Below, piece by piece: positions 33,622 to 42,878 of a stretch of 59,304 nucleotides of DNA (the first letter of the stretch is position 1; each line of letters begins with the position of its first letter). The stretch is from an uncultured Lachnospiraceae bacterium (lineage in GTDB: Bacteria > Bacillota > Clostridia > Lachnospirales > Lachnospiraceae): positions 1 through 59,304 of the forward strand of contig CAJUKV010000022.1 in assembly GCA_910587305.1 (NCBI GenBank), given 5' to 3'. A program made the position numbers and the translations under genes. The notes beneath the pieces were generated by a model. It ran no database searches. It saw only the letters and a program-made list of their open reading frames with translations, and was not told where the DNA came from.

Positions 33622-34698
33622 TTAATCGTCATAAAGATCCACTTTGATTCTGTTTTCATAGGGCTTAACTAACTTTTCCACTATTTCATAGGATAAAGAA
33701 CGCATATCGTCAATATTTTCCCGGTAATTGCTTTTATTTACCTGATGTTTGCCGCTTATCAAACAATCGCAGATATAATGGTTAATATCCGGCGAAAAGT
33801 GCAGAATATCCATATAATTCTCAAGATCTAAAATAACCTCTCTGTCATTTTGGAAATAATACAGCTTCACATTTTCATAAGAAAGAAGCCTTTCCATTGC
33901 CTTTTCCATATTATACAGATAGGCCTCCGTATCCCCTTCACGATAAATATTATCCCACCACATCATAGAATAAGGCGGTATAAATATATAGAAAACCGTA
34001 TTTGGATTAGCGCTAATGCGGTTTTCCAACAAAGTAAGATTTTCTTTAAGCACATTTTCATAATAATTAGCCGGCTTCATTTCCGAAATAGAAGGCTTAC
34101 GAATGTAAAGCCCCAAAACCATATCGGAATTAAATTCTTTCCATTGCGCCCAATTATAAGAATTATTTTCGTCATAATCTCCCATAATAGAATTGGCTAT
34201 TAAATAGGGAATCTTTTCCATCAAAACCCCTTTATTAAACCAATAAGCAACATCATTGAAATAATTATCATCATACAAATACATGGGACAGCCTGTCAGG
34301 GCGTAAGTAGTTTCCGTATCGGCCACTAAAGCGGAAGGATCCAAATTATAAAAAACATATTTTAAATTTTGACGTTCAAAAGCAATATCCAACAAAAAGC
34401 ATAAATCCGCCGTAGCGCCATAAGAACGGATTGCTTTAATCACATTACAATCAAATCCTTTGTTAAACCAGTCATTATAATAATTTTCCGCTACGGAAGA
34501 TCCTGCAACTACACTGTCATAATCAAATGTCTTAAGCGAACCTACACATTGATACTCCTTATCCGTAAGTACGGCTTTAAGGCCCTTAATAGGTTTATGG
34601 TACTGGAAAAAAGGATCAAATACCCCTACCGCCAAAATACAAAGGACAAACAATACTCCGCTCCATATGAAAAAAAGTTTTATAAATTTTCGTGACAT
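33622..34698 (-). CDS. SGNH-like partner protein of MBOAT acyltransferase
   Basis: A 358-residue protein with an N-terminal membrane anchor (FFIWSGVLFVLCILAVGVF) and an extracellular domain. YDSVVAGSSVAENYY has the GSS block where SGNH hydrolases hold the nucleophile Ser, and YMDILHFSPDINHYI supplies the D-x-x-H pair. It follows the MBOAT gene by about 90 bp. Such pairs transfer acyl groups to extracellular polymers (AlgI/AlgX-type or DltB/DltD-type). The target polymer is unknown. ATG 34698 follows ATGGAGAA; an ATG at 34746 is possible. Confidence 0.7.
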   Translation of the reverse strand: MSRKFIKLFFIWSGVLFVLCILAVGVFDPFFQYHKPIKGLKAVLTDKEYQCVGSLKTFDYDSVVAGSSVAENYYNDWFNKGFDCNVIKAIRSYGATADLCFLLDIAFERQNLKYVFYNLDPSALVADTETTYALTGCPMYLYDDNYFNDVAYWFNKGVLMEKIPYLIANSIMGDYDENNSYNWAQWKEFNSDMVLGLYIRKPSISEMKPANYYENVLKENLTLLENRISANPNTVFYIFIPPYSMMWWDNIYREGDTEAYLYNMEKAMERLLSYENVKLYYFQNDREVILDLENYMDILHFSPDINHYICDCLISGKHQVNKSNYRENIDDMRSLSYEIVEKLVKPYENRIKVDLYDD

Positions 34699-34787
34699 CT
34701 CAATTCTCCATGCTCCCAATACCCCACAAATTTGAGCGCCAAGCATATATTTGTTTGTGAAAAAGATATTTTCACAGTAACCATCTG

Positions 34788-36284
34788 TTAAAAGTTAAAA
34801 TAAATAAATGTACTGACCTGTGAAAAGGATATAACAGACCATACAAAAATAACCGTTATAAAAAGACAAAGCCTCGTATTCAAAGGATATTCCTTTACAA
34901 TTTGAACCGTATTCCTGCGAGTAAGAATAAATCCGCTTATCAGCAGCATCAAAATAAAAATAAACATATACATATAGTTCAACATTTCCGGCATTTTCAT
35001 ATTGATCAATTGTTTTAACAAATAAAACTCCGGTATATCCATATTTGCTACAATCTTATAAAGATATCCCGTATTCTTAAAAGCAAGAACATTTTTGAAT
35101 AATTGAAACGCATTTGTCATATTTTCACTGCGGAAGAAAAACAAAGATAAATTAAAAAAAACAAACGTAAAAATCCAGCCCAGCCATCTTGGTATATATA
35201 TTTTTGCCAAAACCTTTTCATTACTGCCTTTTATACCTATAATTCCCAGATTATCCCATATAACCAAAAGTCCCTGCATCGTTCCCCAGGCAATATAAGT
35301 CCAGTTTGCCCCATGCCACAGACCGCTTAAAAAGAAAACCATAAAGGTATTAAAAATTGTCCGTATCTTACCTTTTCTGCTCCCCCCTAAAGGAATATAT
35401 ACGTATTGAATAAAAAACCTCGATAAAGTCATATGCCATCTTTGCCAAAGCTCTTTCACGGAACAAGCTTTATAAGGCGAATTAAAGTTAACAGGCAATT
35501 CAATATTAAACATCTTTCCAAGTCCTATTGCCATATCGCTATAACCGCTGAAATCAAAATAAATTTCAAAAGTATAAGCCAAAATTACCAGCAATGTTGA
35601 AGGAGTGTCAAGAAAGGCCGTCTGATCAAATCCAAAATTTACAGGAATAGCCAGCACATCCGCTAACAGCACCTTCTTTCCAAGACCAATTGTAAAAAAA
35701 ACAATGCCCTTTGCAAAATTATCCTCATTAAATTTTCGGTTAGTTCTATCCTCAAACTGCGGCATCATCTCCTTATGCAATACGATTGGACCGGCAATCA
35801 ACTGAGGAAAAAATGTAACAAATGTAACATAATTTACAAAAGAATAATGTTCTGCTTTACCGGTGCACCTGTCAATAATAAAAGATAACTGCTGAAAAGT
35901 AAAAAAGCTGATTCCAAGAGGAAGTAAAATATATTTTAAGTTAAAATTGGTATGAAATATCCAATTTATATTTTCAAAGAAAAAATCATAATATTTGAAA
36001 TAAAATAAAAATCCGAGATTCAAAAACATACCGGCCATAAGTCCTACATATCCGGATGCTTTTGATCGAGAAAATTTCATCAGATAACTAATCAAATAAT
36101 TTCCCAATATGCTGGCAACAATAACCGCAAGATAATAAACGTTAAAATATCCATAAAACCATAATGACATACCGGCCAAAAAGAATTTGGCGGATTCATA
36201 AGCTTTAAAATGATTCAGGGTATACCAGCCAAAAAGAGTAAGCGGTAAAAATATGAATATAAATATATATGAATTAAATAACAT
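34788..36284 (-). CDS. MBOAT-family O-acyltransferase
   Basis: A 498-residue membrane protein with about 11-12 hydrophobic segments. LPLGISFFTFQQLSFIID, FFPQLIAGPIVLHKEMMPQF, YFDFSGYSDMAIGLGKMFNIELPVNFNSPY and the catalytic histidine block FLSGLWHGANWTYIAWG are standard for AlgI/PatA-type MBOAT proteins. It moves acetyl or similar groups across the membrane to a polysaccharide, with the SGNH-like protein downstream. ATG 36284 follows GGAAGG. Confidence 0.9.
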   Translation of the reverse strand: MLFNSYIFIFIFLPLTLFGWYTLNHFKAYESAKFFLAGMSLWFYGYFNVYYLAVIVASILGNYLISYLMKFSRSKASGYVGLMAGMFLNLGFLFYFKYYDFFFENINWIFHTNFNLKYILLPLGISFFTFQQLSFIIDRCTGKAEHYSFVNYVTFVTFFPQLIAGPIVLHKEMMPQFEDRTNRKFNEDNFAKGIVFFTIGLGKKVLLADVLAIPVNFGFDQTAFLDTPSTLLVILAYTFEIYFDFSGYSDMAIGLGKMFNIELPVNFNSPYKACSVKELWQRWHMTLSRFFIQYVYIPLGGSRKGKIRTIFNTFMVFFLSGLWHGANWTYIAWGTMQGLLVIWDNLGIIGIKGSNEKVLAKIYIPRWLGWIFTFVFFNLSLFFFRSENMTNAFQLFKNVLAFKNTGYLYKIVANMDIPEFYLLKQLINMKMPEMLNYMYMFIFILMLLISGFILTRRNTVQIVKEYPLNTRLCLFITVIFVWSVISFSQVSTFIYFNF

Positions 36285-36430
36285 TCTGTACCTTCCTTCC
36301 AATTTTATCCGGACAAGACTCTCTACTACCCTGTACGATATATTAACATACCTTTACATAATTTGTCTAATACATGGAAATACTTAGTAAAAGATTAATT
36401 TGTGGGCTATTGAAAACATGGAGGATTTTT

Positions 36431-37045
36431 ATGAAAAAAAATATTTTCCTTTTGTTGATATTCAGTACTTCTTTGCTACTTACAGGATGTGTAGATAAAA
36501 ACAAAAATGATGAAAGCCACGCCTTTGTCGATGAAGGAAATGGAGAAGAAGATGCTGTTAATACTTTGCAGGTAGGCAGCAAATATAAAATTGTTGGCCC
36601 TATGGACGAGCTAAAGGATGCCGTCATAGATATACTGGATAGCAATTACTGGCCGGATACCCTGCTCAGTTCCGAAGAACTGGCAGAACGGACAGGCATT
36701 TCCGAAAATATGTATGATGACTATATGGCTGAATATCAGCATACGGAAGCAGGTATCGACATGATGATTATCGTAAAAGCCAAAGAGGGAGAAATTCAGA
36801 CCGTTGAACGGTATTTAAATGAATACCGTGAGCTGCTTCTTAATATCTATTCCAACCAACCCCAAAACAGAGCCAAGATATCTGCATCCAGAATTGAAAC
36901 CATTGAAAACTATGTTTGCTATATTCAATTAGGGGCCGACATATCATCTCTTGAAAAGCAGGGAAACGACGCCATGTTAGCTCACTGTCAGCAGGAAAAT
37001 GAACGAGCCTTAGATATTATTGAAAAACGGATTTTAGACACTTAA
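36431..37045 (+). CDS. DUF4358-type lipoprotein
   Basis: A 204-residue protein with a lipoprotein signal (KKNIFLLLIFSTSLLLTGC, Cys at 19). After an acidic linker come MDELKDAVIDILDSNYWPDTLL and VERYLNEYRELLLNIYSNQPQNRAKI, the pattern of DUF4358. It is exported and anchored to the outer face of the membrane; the function is unknown. ATG 36431 has TGGAGG 6 nt upstream. Confidence 0.75.
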   Translation: MKKNIFLLLIFSTSLLLTGCVDKNKNDESHAFVDEGNGEEDAVNTLQVGSKYKIVGPMDELKDAVIDILDSNYWPDTLLSSEELAERTGISENMYDDYMAEYQHTEAGIDMMIIVKAKEGEIQTVERYLNEYRELLLNIYSNQPQNRAKISASRIETIENYVCYIQLGADISSLEKQGNDAMLAHCQQENERALDIIEKRILDT

Positions 37046-37163
37046 TATCTTTTATTTATGATTTTTTTATCTTACACCTGTTTTTTAAATTCCTATTCCT
37101 GTATAATATAGTATTTGATAAATCACACTGACTAAGCTAATAGAAAGGAAAAGTAAAATACCT

Positions 37164-37922
37164 ATGAAAAAATTTATTTCCTGGAATGTAAACGGTTTGC
37201 GCGCATGTGTGGAAAAAGGATTCTCCGGTTTTTTTCATGAAGCTGATGCCGATATCTTTTGTTTACAGGAAACCAAATTACAGGAAGGGCAGATATCGTT
37301 AGACCTTCCCGGCTATTATCAATACTGGAATTATGCCGAAAAAAAGGGATACTCCGGAACCGCCATTTTCACCAAAAGCCAGCCTTTGTCTGTTTCCTGT
37401 GGCCTTGGCATTGAAAAGCACGACCATGAGGGAAGGGTTATCACTCTGGAATTTGAACACTTTTATATGGTTACCGTTTATACGCCAAATTCTCAGGAGG
37501 AATTAAAAAGACTAGATTATCGAATGGAATGGGAGGATGATTTTCTTTCTTATCTCAAAAAGCTGGAAGAAAAGAAACCTGTCATTGTCTGTGGAGATAT
37601 GAATGTGGCTCACAGAGAAATTGATTTAAAGAACCCTAAAACAAACCGCAAAAACGCAGGATTTACAGATGAAGAAAGAAATAAATTCACTTCGCTGTTA
37701 AATGCAGGGTTTATAGATACCTTCAGACATTTTTATCCTGACCTTGAACAGGCATATTCCTGGTGGTCTTACCGCTTTAAAGCCAGAGAAAAAAATGCGG
37801 GGTGGCGTATTGATTACTTTCTAGTTTCGGAAACCCTAAAGGATACTTTGAAAGACGCTGTCATTTACAAAGACATTATGGGCTCCGACCATTGTCCTGT
37901 GGGATTAATAATAGAGGATTAA
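37164..37922 (+). CDS. xth: Exodeoxyribonuclease III
   Basis: A 252-residue ExoIII/APE-type nuclease. WNVNGLRA, the metal-binding FCLQETKLQ Glu, VYTPNSQEE, VCGDMNVAHREIDL, WRIDYFLVS and the catalytic GSDHCPVGL at the C-terminus are all intact. It cleaves at abasic sites and removes 3' blocks in base-excision repair. A TGTATAAT extended -10 box lies at 37100-37107. The stop codon falls inside a shared bidirectional terminator. Confidence 0.95.
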   Translation: MKKFISWNVNGLRACVEKGFSGFFHEADADIFCLQETKLQEGQISLDLPGYYQYWNYAEKKGYSGTAIFTKSQPLSVSCGLGIEKHDHEGRVITLEFEHFYMVTVYTPNSQEELKRLDYRMEWEDDFLSYLKKLEEKKPVIVCGDMNVAHREIDLKNPKTNRKNAGFTDEERNKFTSLLNAGFIDTFRHFYPDLEQAYSWWSYRFKAREKNAGWRIDYFLVSETLKDTLKDAVIYKDIMGSDHCPVGLIIED

Positions 37923-37940
37923 CCTTACGGTTAATCCTCT
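37913..37940. terminator. Bidirectional terminator shared by xth and the PII-like gene
   Basis: AGAGGATTAACC (37913-37924) pairs perfectly over 12 bp with GGTTAATCCTCT (37929-37940), loop TTAC. The hairpin contains the ends of both converging genes, so each protein ends in Ile-Glu-Asp. Confidence 0.75.
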
Positions 37941-38608
37941 ATTAATCTTAAACCTGCCGTATCCGTCACAGGAAGAGAAAATACAATAGACTTTGCTTTG
38001 GTATCCATGCCGGCATTTTCCATAATTGCCTTCATAATAGCATTTTTTTGATCCTTTTTTGTGACAATAAAAATCATTTCTTTCTCAGCGGCTATGGAAA
38101 CTCCCATAAATTTTTCGGCAAGCTCCATGCCTGTTCCCCTTGCATGAATTACTGTGCCGCCGTAAGCGCCGGCCCCTCTTGCAGCATTCATAATTAATTC
38201 TATATTTCCCTGATTTGCAATTACAATAATGAGCTCATGTACCGTATCCTTCAAGGTTGATTCTTCCTCCTTTTGATAATCTAGGCTTTCCAGTAAAAAT
38301 TGCAGGGCTTTCTTTCCGCCAATACTGCTAAACGGCACCAGAAAAGCAATTCCCCCTCCGGGCGCGTCTATTTTCATTTTCTTTTGTAGCTGCTTTTTCA
38401 CCAAAAGCCAACTGCTTTCCTCCTGCATGGAAAAAAACACTACCTTTTCCGTAGCCTCAAGCCCCATATAGTCTAATATATCGCTGGCCGCCGTACCCGC
38501 TCCTAAGCTGGTAAACATCACATTTTGCCCGCTTTCTTTATATAGCTCCATGTATTTTCTGCCAACTTTTCTGTCAACAATTGTTATCATCAGATATAAT
38601 TTACCCAT
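37931..38608 (-). CDS. Double PII-like protein
   Basis: A 225-residue protein made of two PII-like ferredoxin folds (about 1-105 and 118-225). The second half has ELIIVIANQGNIELIMNAARGAGAYGGTVIHARGTG, matching the PII core, with a T-loop-like insertion (landmarks N132, G144, H153); the first half has LYLMITIVDRKVGRKYMELYKESG. PII proteins sense nucleotides and metabolites and bind membrane transporters. It precedes the end of the adjacent DUF1538 membrane gene by 45 bp, so a transporter-regulator pair is likely. The ligand is unknown. Confidence 0.7.
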   Translation of the reverse strand: MGKLYLMITIVDRKVGRKYMELYKESGQNVMFTSLGAGTAASDILDYMGLEATEKVVFFSMQEESSWLLVKKQLQKKMKIDAPGGGIAFLVPFSSIGGKKALQFLLESLDYQKEEESTLKDTVHELIIVIANQGNIELIMNAARGAGAYGGTVIHARGTGMELAEKFMGVSIAAEKEMIFIVTKKDQKNAIMKAIMENAGMDTKAKSIVFSLPVTDTAGLRLIED

Positions 38609-38652
38609 ATGTCATCCCATTTCCAAACAATATGATTTTAACGCCTTTACTT

Positions 38653-40200
38653 TTACAACTCGATAATTTCCATATCTCCAAATTCTTCCAAAGGAACATA
38701 ACCTTCTCTGCCGGATACTTTTTTGCGCAGTCTGCTTTCTTTCAGCTTAAATACCATACCCATTGTCTGAATGGTAATAAGAGGCGTCATGGCTACCATA
38801 GCTATAATACCAAAGGCATCCGTAATAATATTTCCCCCTCTTGCCCCGCATGCACCCATTGCAAAGGGAAGCAAAAAGGTAGCTGTCATGGGGCCGGACG
38901 CCACCCCGCCGGAGTCAAAAGCAATAGCAGTGAAAATTTTAGGCACAAAAAACGTTAATATGAGCGCTATGGCATATCCTGGAATAATCAGCCACATAAT
39001 AGAAATACCTGTCAGAACTCTGACCATGGCCAAACCTACCGACATAGACACACCAATGGACAAACTGGTTCCCATTGCACCGGCGGATATTGCCCCGGAC
39101 GTTATTTCCTCTACCTGCTTTGTCAGGACAAAAACTGCCGGCTCTGCTTTAACAATATAATAACCAATTATCGTACCGATAGGAATAATAATCCATGCAA
39201 AAGAAAGCCCTGCTATGGTCTGTCCTAAATAATTTCCTGCCGGCATGAATCCCACATTTACCCCTGTAAGAAAAAGCACAAGACCTACATAGGTATACAC
39301 AAGGCCAATACCAATTTTAATCAAGGCCTTTTTGCTGATATCCCTTGACGCCATTTGAAAGAGTCCAAAGAAAACCACAATAGGCAAAAGAGAAACCGCC
39401 ATTTCTTTTATGTATGTAGGAAATCCGTCGGCGAACAATCCCCACAAATCCACCGTGTTATCCACTACCGGAATAGAATCTGAAACTATCTCGCTTTGCC
39501 CCGGATTATAAATCATACCTAAAATAAGCACTGCCATAATAGGTCCCACGGAACATAAGGAAACAAGACCAAAACTGTCATCCGCCGCATGCTTATCGCT
39601 TCGGATTGCGGCAATACCGATACCAAACGACATAATAAACGGTACGGTCATAGGACCTGTTGTAACGCCTCCGGAATCAAATGCCACCGCTAAAAAATCT
39701 TTTGGCACAAATAAAGTCAAAATAAAAACAACCGCATAACAAAATACCAATAAATGTGGCAATGCAATGCTAAAAAGCATACGCAGCAAGGCAATCACCA
39801 AAAATACTCCCACACCTGCTGCCACTGATAAGATCAATACAATATTTGGAATAGAGGCCACCTGCTCTGCCAATACCTGTAAATCCGGCTCGGAAATCGT
39901 AATAATAAAGCCCATGATAAAACCGATTGCCAACATAATAAACAGCTTTCTCGACTTTGTCATGATTGTCCCGACTCTCTCCCCCATAGTAGTCATGGAC
40001 ATTTCTACTCCCACATTAAAAAGCAGCATCCCCACAATCAACAATAACGCGCCAATCAAAAAACACACCAATATACTGGGAGGTATGGGGGCGATTGTAA
40101 AGCATAAAATCAACACAATCGCTAATATTGGAAATACGGCTTTTAAAGTTTCATTCAGTTTTTCTTTTAATTTTGACCGATTAACCTGCAAGAATATCAA
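38653..40200 (-). CDS. DUF1538 integral membrane protein (internally duplicated)
   Basis: A 515-residue membrane protein with about 12-14 hydrophobic segments. Two repeats carry the same signature: VAFDSGGVTTGPMTVPFIMSFGIG (about 175-198) and IAFDSGGVASGPMTATFLLPFAMG (about 425-448), each followed by D-x-F-G-x-x-x and P-I/L. That is the DUF1538 pattern. The signatures could line a substrate path. The gene is immediately upstream of the double PII-like gene. The start is TTG 40200 or the nearby TTG 40191; the first 10 residues are uncertain. Confidence 0.8.
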   Translation of the reverse strand: MIFLQVNRSKLKEKLNETLKAVFPILAIVLILCFTIAPIPPSILVCFLIGALLLIVGMLLFNVGVEMSMTTMGERVGTIMTKSRKLFIMLAIGFIMGFIITISEPDLQVLAEQVASIPNIVLILSVAAGVGVFLVIALLRMLFSIALPHLLVFCYAVVFILTLFVPKDFLAVAFDSGGVTTGPMTVPFIMSFGIGIAAIRSDKHAADDSFGLVSLCSVGPIMAVLILGMIYNPGQSEIVSDSIPVVDNTVDLWGLFADGFPTYIKEMAVSLLPIVVFFGLFQMASRDISKKALIKIGIGLVYTYVGLVLFLTGVNVGFMPAGNYLGQTIAGLSFAWIIIPIGTIIGYYIVKAEPAVFVLTKQVEEITSGAISAGAMGTSLSIGVSMSVGLAMVRVLTGISIMWLIIPGYAIALILTFFVPKIFTAIAFDSGGVASGPMTATFLLPFAMGACGARGGNIITDAFGIIAMVAMTPLITIQTMGMVFKLKESRLRKKVSGREGYVPLEEFGDMEIIEL

Positions 40201-40351
40201 ACACCTTTCCTGAAAATATAAATGAATTGGATATAAGTGTTTTTATTATAGCATTTTTATCTGTAACTCCGCCACAAAAAAATATTTTTTAACAATTCTT
40301 TAATTTTTATCGAATAGTAAAAAATATTTATTGATTTTCAATAAAAATTTA

Positions 40352-40380
40352 TTGACAATCGATTTGATTGGTGGTATATT
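40352..40380 (+). promoter_or_regulatory. Near-perfect sigma-A promoter of the DUF2975-HTH-DUF4173 operon
   Basis: TTGACA (40352-40357), 17-bp spacer, TATATT (40375-40380), about 100 bp before the first start codon, leaving a leader of roughly 95 nt. The surrounding gap 40201-40481 is AT-rich. Confidence 0.75.
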
Positions 40381-40481
40381 CCATATACGGAAACCGAAAT
40401 GAAAACATTCATAACAATTCATTTTTCACCGGACTGCCAAAACCGTTTCGTCTGAACAATTATATTTACAAGGAGGTCTTT

Positions 40482-40928
40482 ATGAAAAGCAAATTAACTG
40501 TCTTTACAAAAATATTTTTAGATTTTTTGTTTTATACCGGAATAATCGTTACTGTTTTTGTCCCTTTGATTATTTCATTTTATGGGAATTACAATACCTA
40601 TTTCGCACAAAATACTTTTCGGCTCAGTATTCTGTTTATTTTTTCCGGTATTTTTGCAGTTCTTATTATTTATGAGCTTCGAAAAATTTTTAAATCCGTA
40701 CTGGCAGATAACTGTTTTATCCGCCAAAATGTAACAAGTCTGAACAAAATGGGCACTTACAGCTTCTTCATTGCTTTAATTACCAGCTGCCGATTATTTC
40801 TTTACCTGACCCCCGCCGTAATCGTAGTAATTCTCGTATTTGTCATAGCAGGGTTGTTCAGCAAAGTGCTTTCCCGTGTTTTCGATAAGGCCGTAACTTA
40901 TAAATTGGAAAATGATCTGACAATATAA
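40482..40928 (+). CDS. DUF2975 membrane protein
   Basis: A 148-residue protein with four hydrophobic segments and a central loop YELRKIFKSVLADNCFIRQNVTSLNKMGTYSF, the DUF2975 signature (landmarks L67, F79, N83). ATG 40482 has AAGGAGG 7 nt upstream. Proteins of this kind are usually paired with a small Cro-like regulator, as here. The role is unknown; membrane control of the regulator is a plausible inference. Confidence 0.8.
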   Translation: MKSKLTVFTKIFLDFLFYTGIIVTVFVPLIISFYGNYNTYFAQNTFRLSILFIFSGIFAVLIIYELRKIFKSVLADNCFIRQNVTSLNKMGTYSFFIALITSCRLFLYLTPAVIVVILVFVIAGLFSKVLSRVFDKAVTYKLENDLTI

Positions 40929-40988
40929 ACCGCTTATTCTTTTTCTTATTGGGAATTTTCAGGTTGAGAAAGGAGCTTTGAAATTCAT

Positions 40989-41207
40989 ATGGCTATTAAA
41001 ATAAATCTTGATGTGGAAATGGCAAAGCAGAAAAAAGGACTAACGGAACTTGCAAATGAAGTGGATATTACGCTGGCTAATCTTTCCATATTAAAAAATA
41101 ACAAAGCAAAAGCCGTGAGGCTTTCCACTTTAAATGCTATCTGTAAGGCGCTTCATTGCCAGCCCGGCGATATTTTAGAATATGTAGAAGATAGGGAGGA
41201 AATCTAA
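40989..41207 (+). CDS. YozG-type Cro/Xre helix-turn-helix regulator
   Basis: A 72-residue protein that is almost only a helix-turn-helix: MAKQKKGLTELANEVDITLANLSILKNNKAKAVRLSTLNAICKALHCQPGDILEY (landmarks T19, N31, R42). This is the common partner of DUF2975 proteins. AGAAAGGAGC lies 10 nt upstream. The stop abuts the next start. Confidence 0.85.
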   Translation: MAIKINLDVEMAKQKKGLTELANEVDITLANLSILKNNKAKAVRLSTLNAICKALHCQPGDILEYVEDREEI

Positions 41208-42878
41208 ATGACAGAATCAAAATTAACCGAAATACAGGAAATAACGCCTGAAACTCATGGAACAAAAACAAACCCTCTGTTTATCTTTATGACAACAGGA
41301 AGTCTTCTTTATGCATTCTTTTATACATTATTTTTGTATAAAAACAATTCGGGAATTACCTACCCTTTTTTTGTAGGCGGAACCTGCTTACTTTTCTTCT
41401 TATATATGAAAAAATCAGGGATTACCGCCAAAAAATTTACTGTCTTTCCTCTCGTTAGCTTACATTTACTTGGCTTAAGCACCTGTCTGACGGATTCTTA
41501 TGTTTTAATATTTTTCAATAAGGTGGGGATTTTCTTTTTATTCTTTTATATGATGCTCCATAACCTGTATGAAGATAAAAAGTGGGATTTGGCAAAATAT
41601 ACAGGTTCCGTTTTTAATGTAATATTTACCTGTATAGCATATATTTTCAGGCCATTTACCGATTTTTCCACTTATTATAAAAACAAAGCCTCCGAAAATA
41701 CCGCAGACGGCAACTCCTCAAAGGACAGCCTGCTCTATAAGAAAACCAGATTAAAATATATTATAAAATATATACTTTTCGGTATTTTAATTGCACTGCC
41801 CCTTCTGTTTATTATTCTGCTCCTTCTTTATCAGGCGGACGCAGTTTTTTCAAGTATGCTTGATAAAATTTTTACTTTTCACTTTTATATTGATTTTGAA
41901 GACGACATTTATGGGATTATCTCTATGTTTTTGTTTGCCTTTTTTGCATCATACGCTATTATGAGCCGTATCGGCAATCATAATCTAAAAGAAGAAATAC
42001 CCGATAAAAGGACAAAAGAGCCTATCATGGGCATTACTTTTACAGGAATCATTTCATTGGTTTATCTGGTGTTCTGTTATATCCAGGTAGTATATCTTTT
42101 TGGAGGATTTGGCAGTCTTCCTTCAAATTATACCTACTCCTCTTATGCAAGAGAAGGCTTTTTCCAGCTGGTATTTGTATGTATCATCAATCTGGCGCTG
42201 GTGCTTTCCTGTATGAAACGCTTTCGTGAGAATATTATTTTAAAAGTCATTCTCACCTTTATATCCATCTGTACCTATATTATGATTGCATCCGGTACCT
42301 ATCGAATGATACTTTATATTCAGGCATACTACCTTACCTTTTTGCGAATATTTGTCTTGTGGGCGCTCCTTGTTATTTTACTACTCATAAGCGGCGCTTT
42401 GCTTATGATTTACAGGGAAAAGTTCCCGTTTACCAAATATTGTATCATAACGGTAACCTCGCTTTATATTCTGTTTTCCTTTTCCCGCCCGGATTATTGG
42501 ATTGCCGCATACAATTTAAGTAACAGTTCTTTCCAAAGCAAGCGCATTTCGTACGATGCGGAATCTGACAATCAAAGCAGAAATACCTATAACGACTATT
42601 ACTATTTGCAGCGTTTGTCCAACGACGCCGCGCCTGTTATCTTTGCAAAAGCAAAAGAACTTGGATATGAGCAAAATGACTGGTTTCTTTCATATGCTGC
42701 AAATATTGTATACAATCATACTGACTGGAGCTATCCTGAAAAAATAGAAAATCATCTTCCTCAAAAATTACCACTCAGAAAATGGAACTTTTCAAGATGG
42801 AGAGCCATTCAAATATACACTCATTATTTTCATGCAAATAAAGAATTTGCACAAAAAATTGCCTTTCATTTTTTTTAA
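41208..42878 (+). CDS. DUF4173/DUF4153-type membrane protein
   Basis: A 556-residue protein with about 12 transmembrane segments and a C-terminal soluble part (about 430-556) in which RPDYWIAAYNLS and YYYLQRLSNDAAPVIF follow the DUF4173/DUF4153 pattern. It starts immediately after the HTH gene's stop, with GGGAGGAAA as site, so the three genes form one operon. The last codons overlap the end of the convergent araC-type gene by 4 bp. Function unknown. Confidence 0.75.
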   Translation: MTESKLTEIQEITPETHGTKTNPLFIFMTTGSLLYAFFYTLFLYKNNSGITYPFFVGGTCLLFFLYMKKSGITAKKFTVFPLVSLHLLGLSTCLTDSYVLIFFNKVGIFFLFFYMMLHNLYEDKKWDLAKYTGSVFNVIFTCIAYIFRPFTDFSTYYKNKASENTADGNSSKDSLLYKKTRLKYIIKYILFGILIALPLLFIILLLLYQADAVFSSMLDKIFTFHFYIDFEDDIYGIISMFLFAFFASYAIMSRIGNHNLKEEIPDKRTKEPIMGITFTGIISLVYLVFCYIQVVYLFGGFGSLPSNYTYSSYAREGFFQLVFVCIINLALVLSCMKRFRENIILKVILTFISICTYIMIASGTYRMILYIQAYYLTFLRIFVLWALLVILLLISGALLMIYREKFPFTKYCIITVTSLYILFSFSRPDYWIAAYNLSNSSFQSKRISYDAESDNQSRNTYNDYYYLQRLSNDAAPVIFAKAKELGYEQNDWFLSYAANIVYNHTDWSYPEKIENHLPQKLPLRKWNFSRWRAIQIYTHYFHANKEFAQKIAFHFF

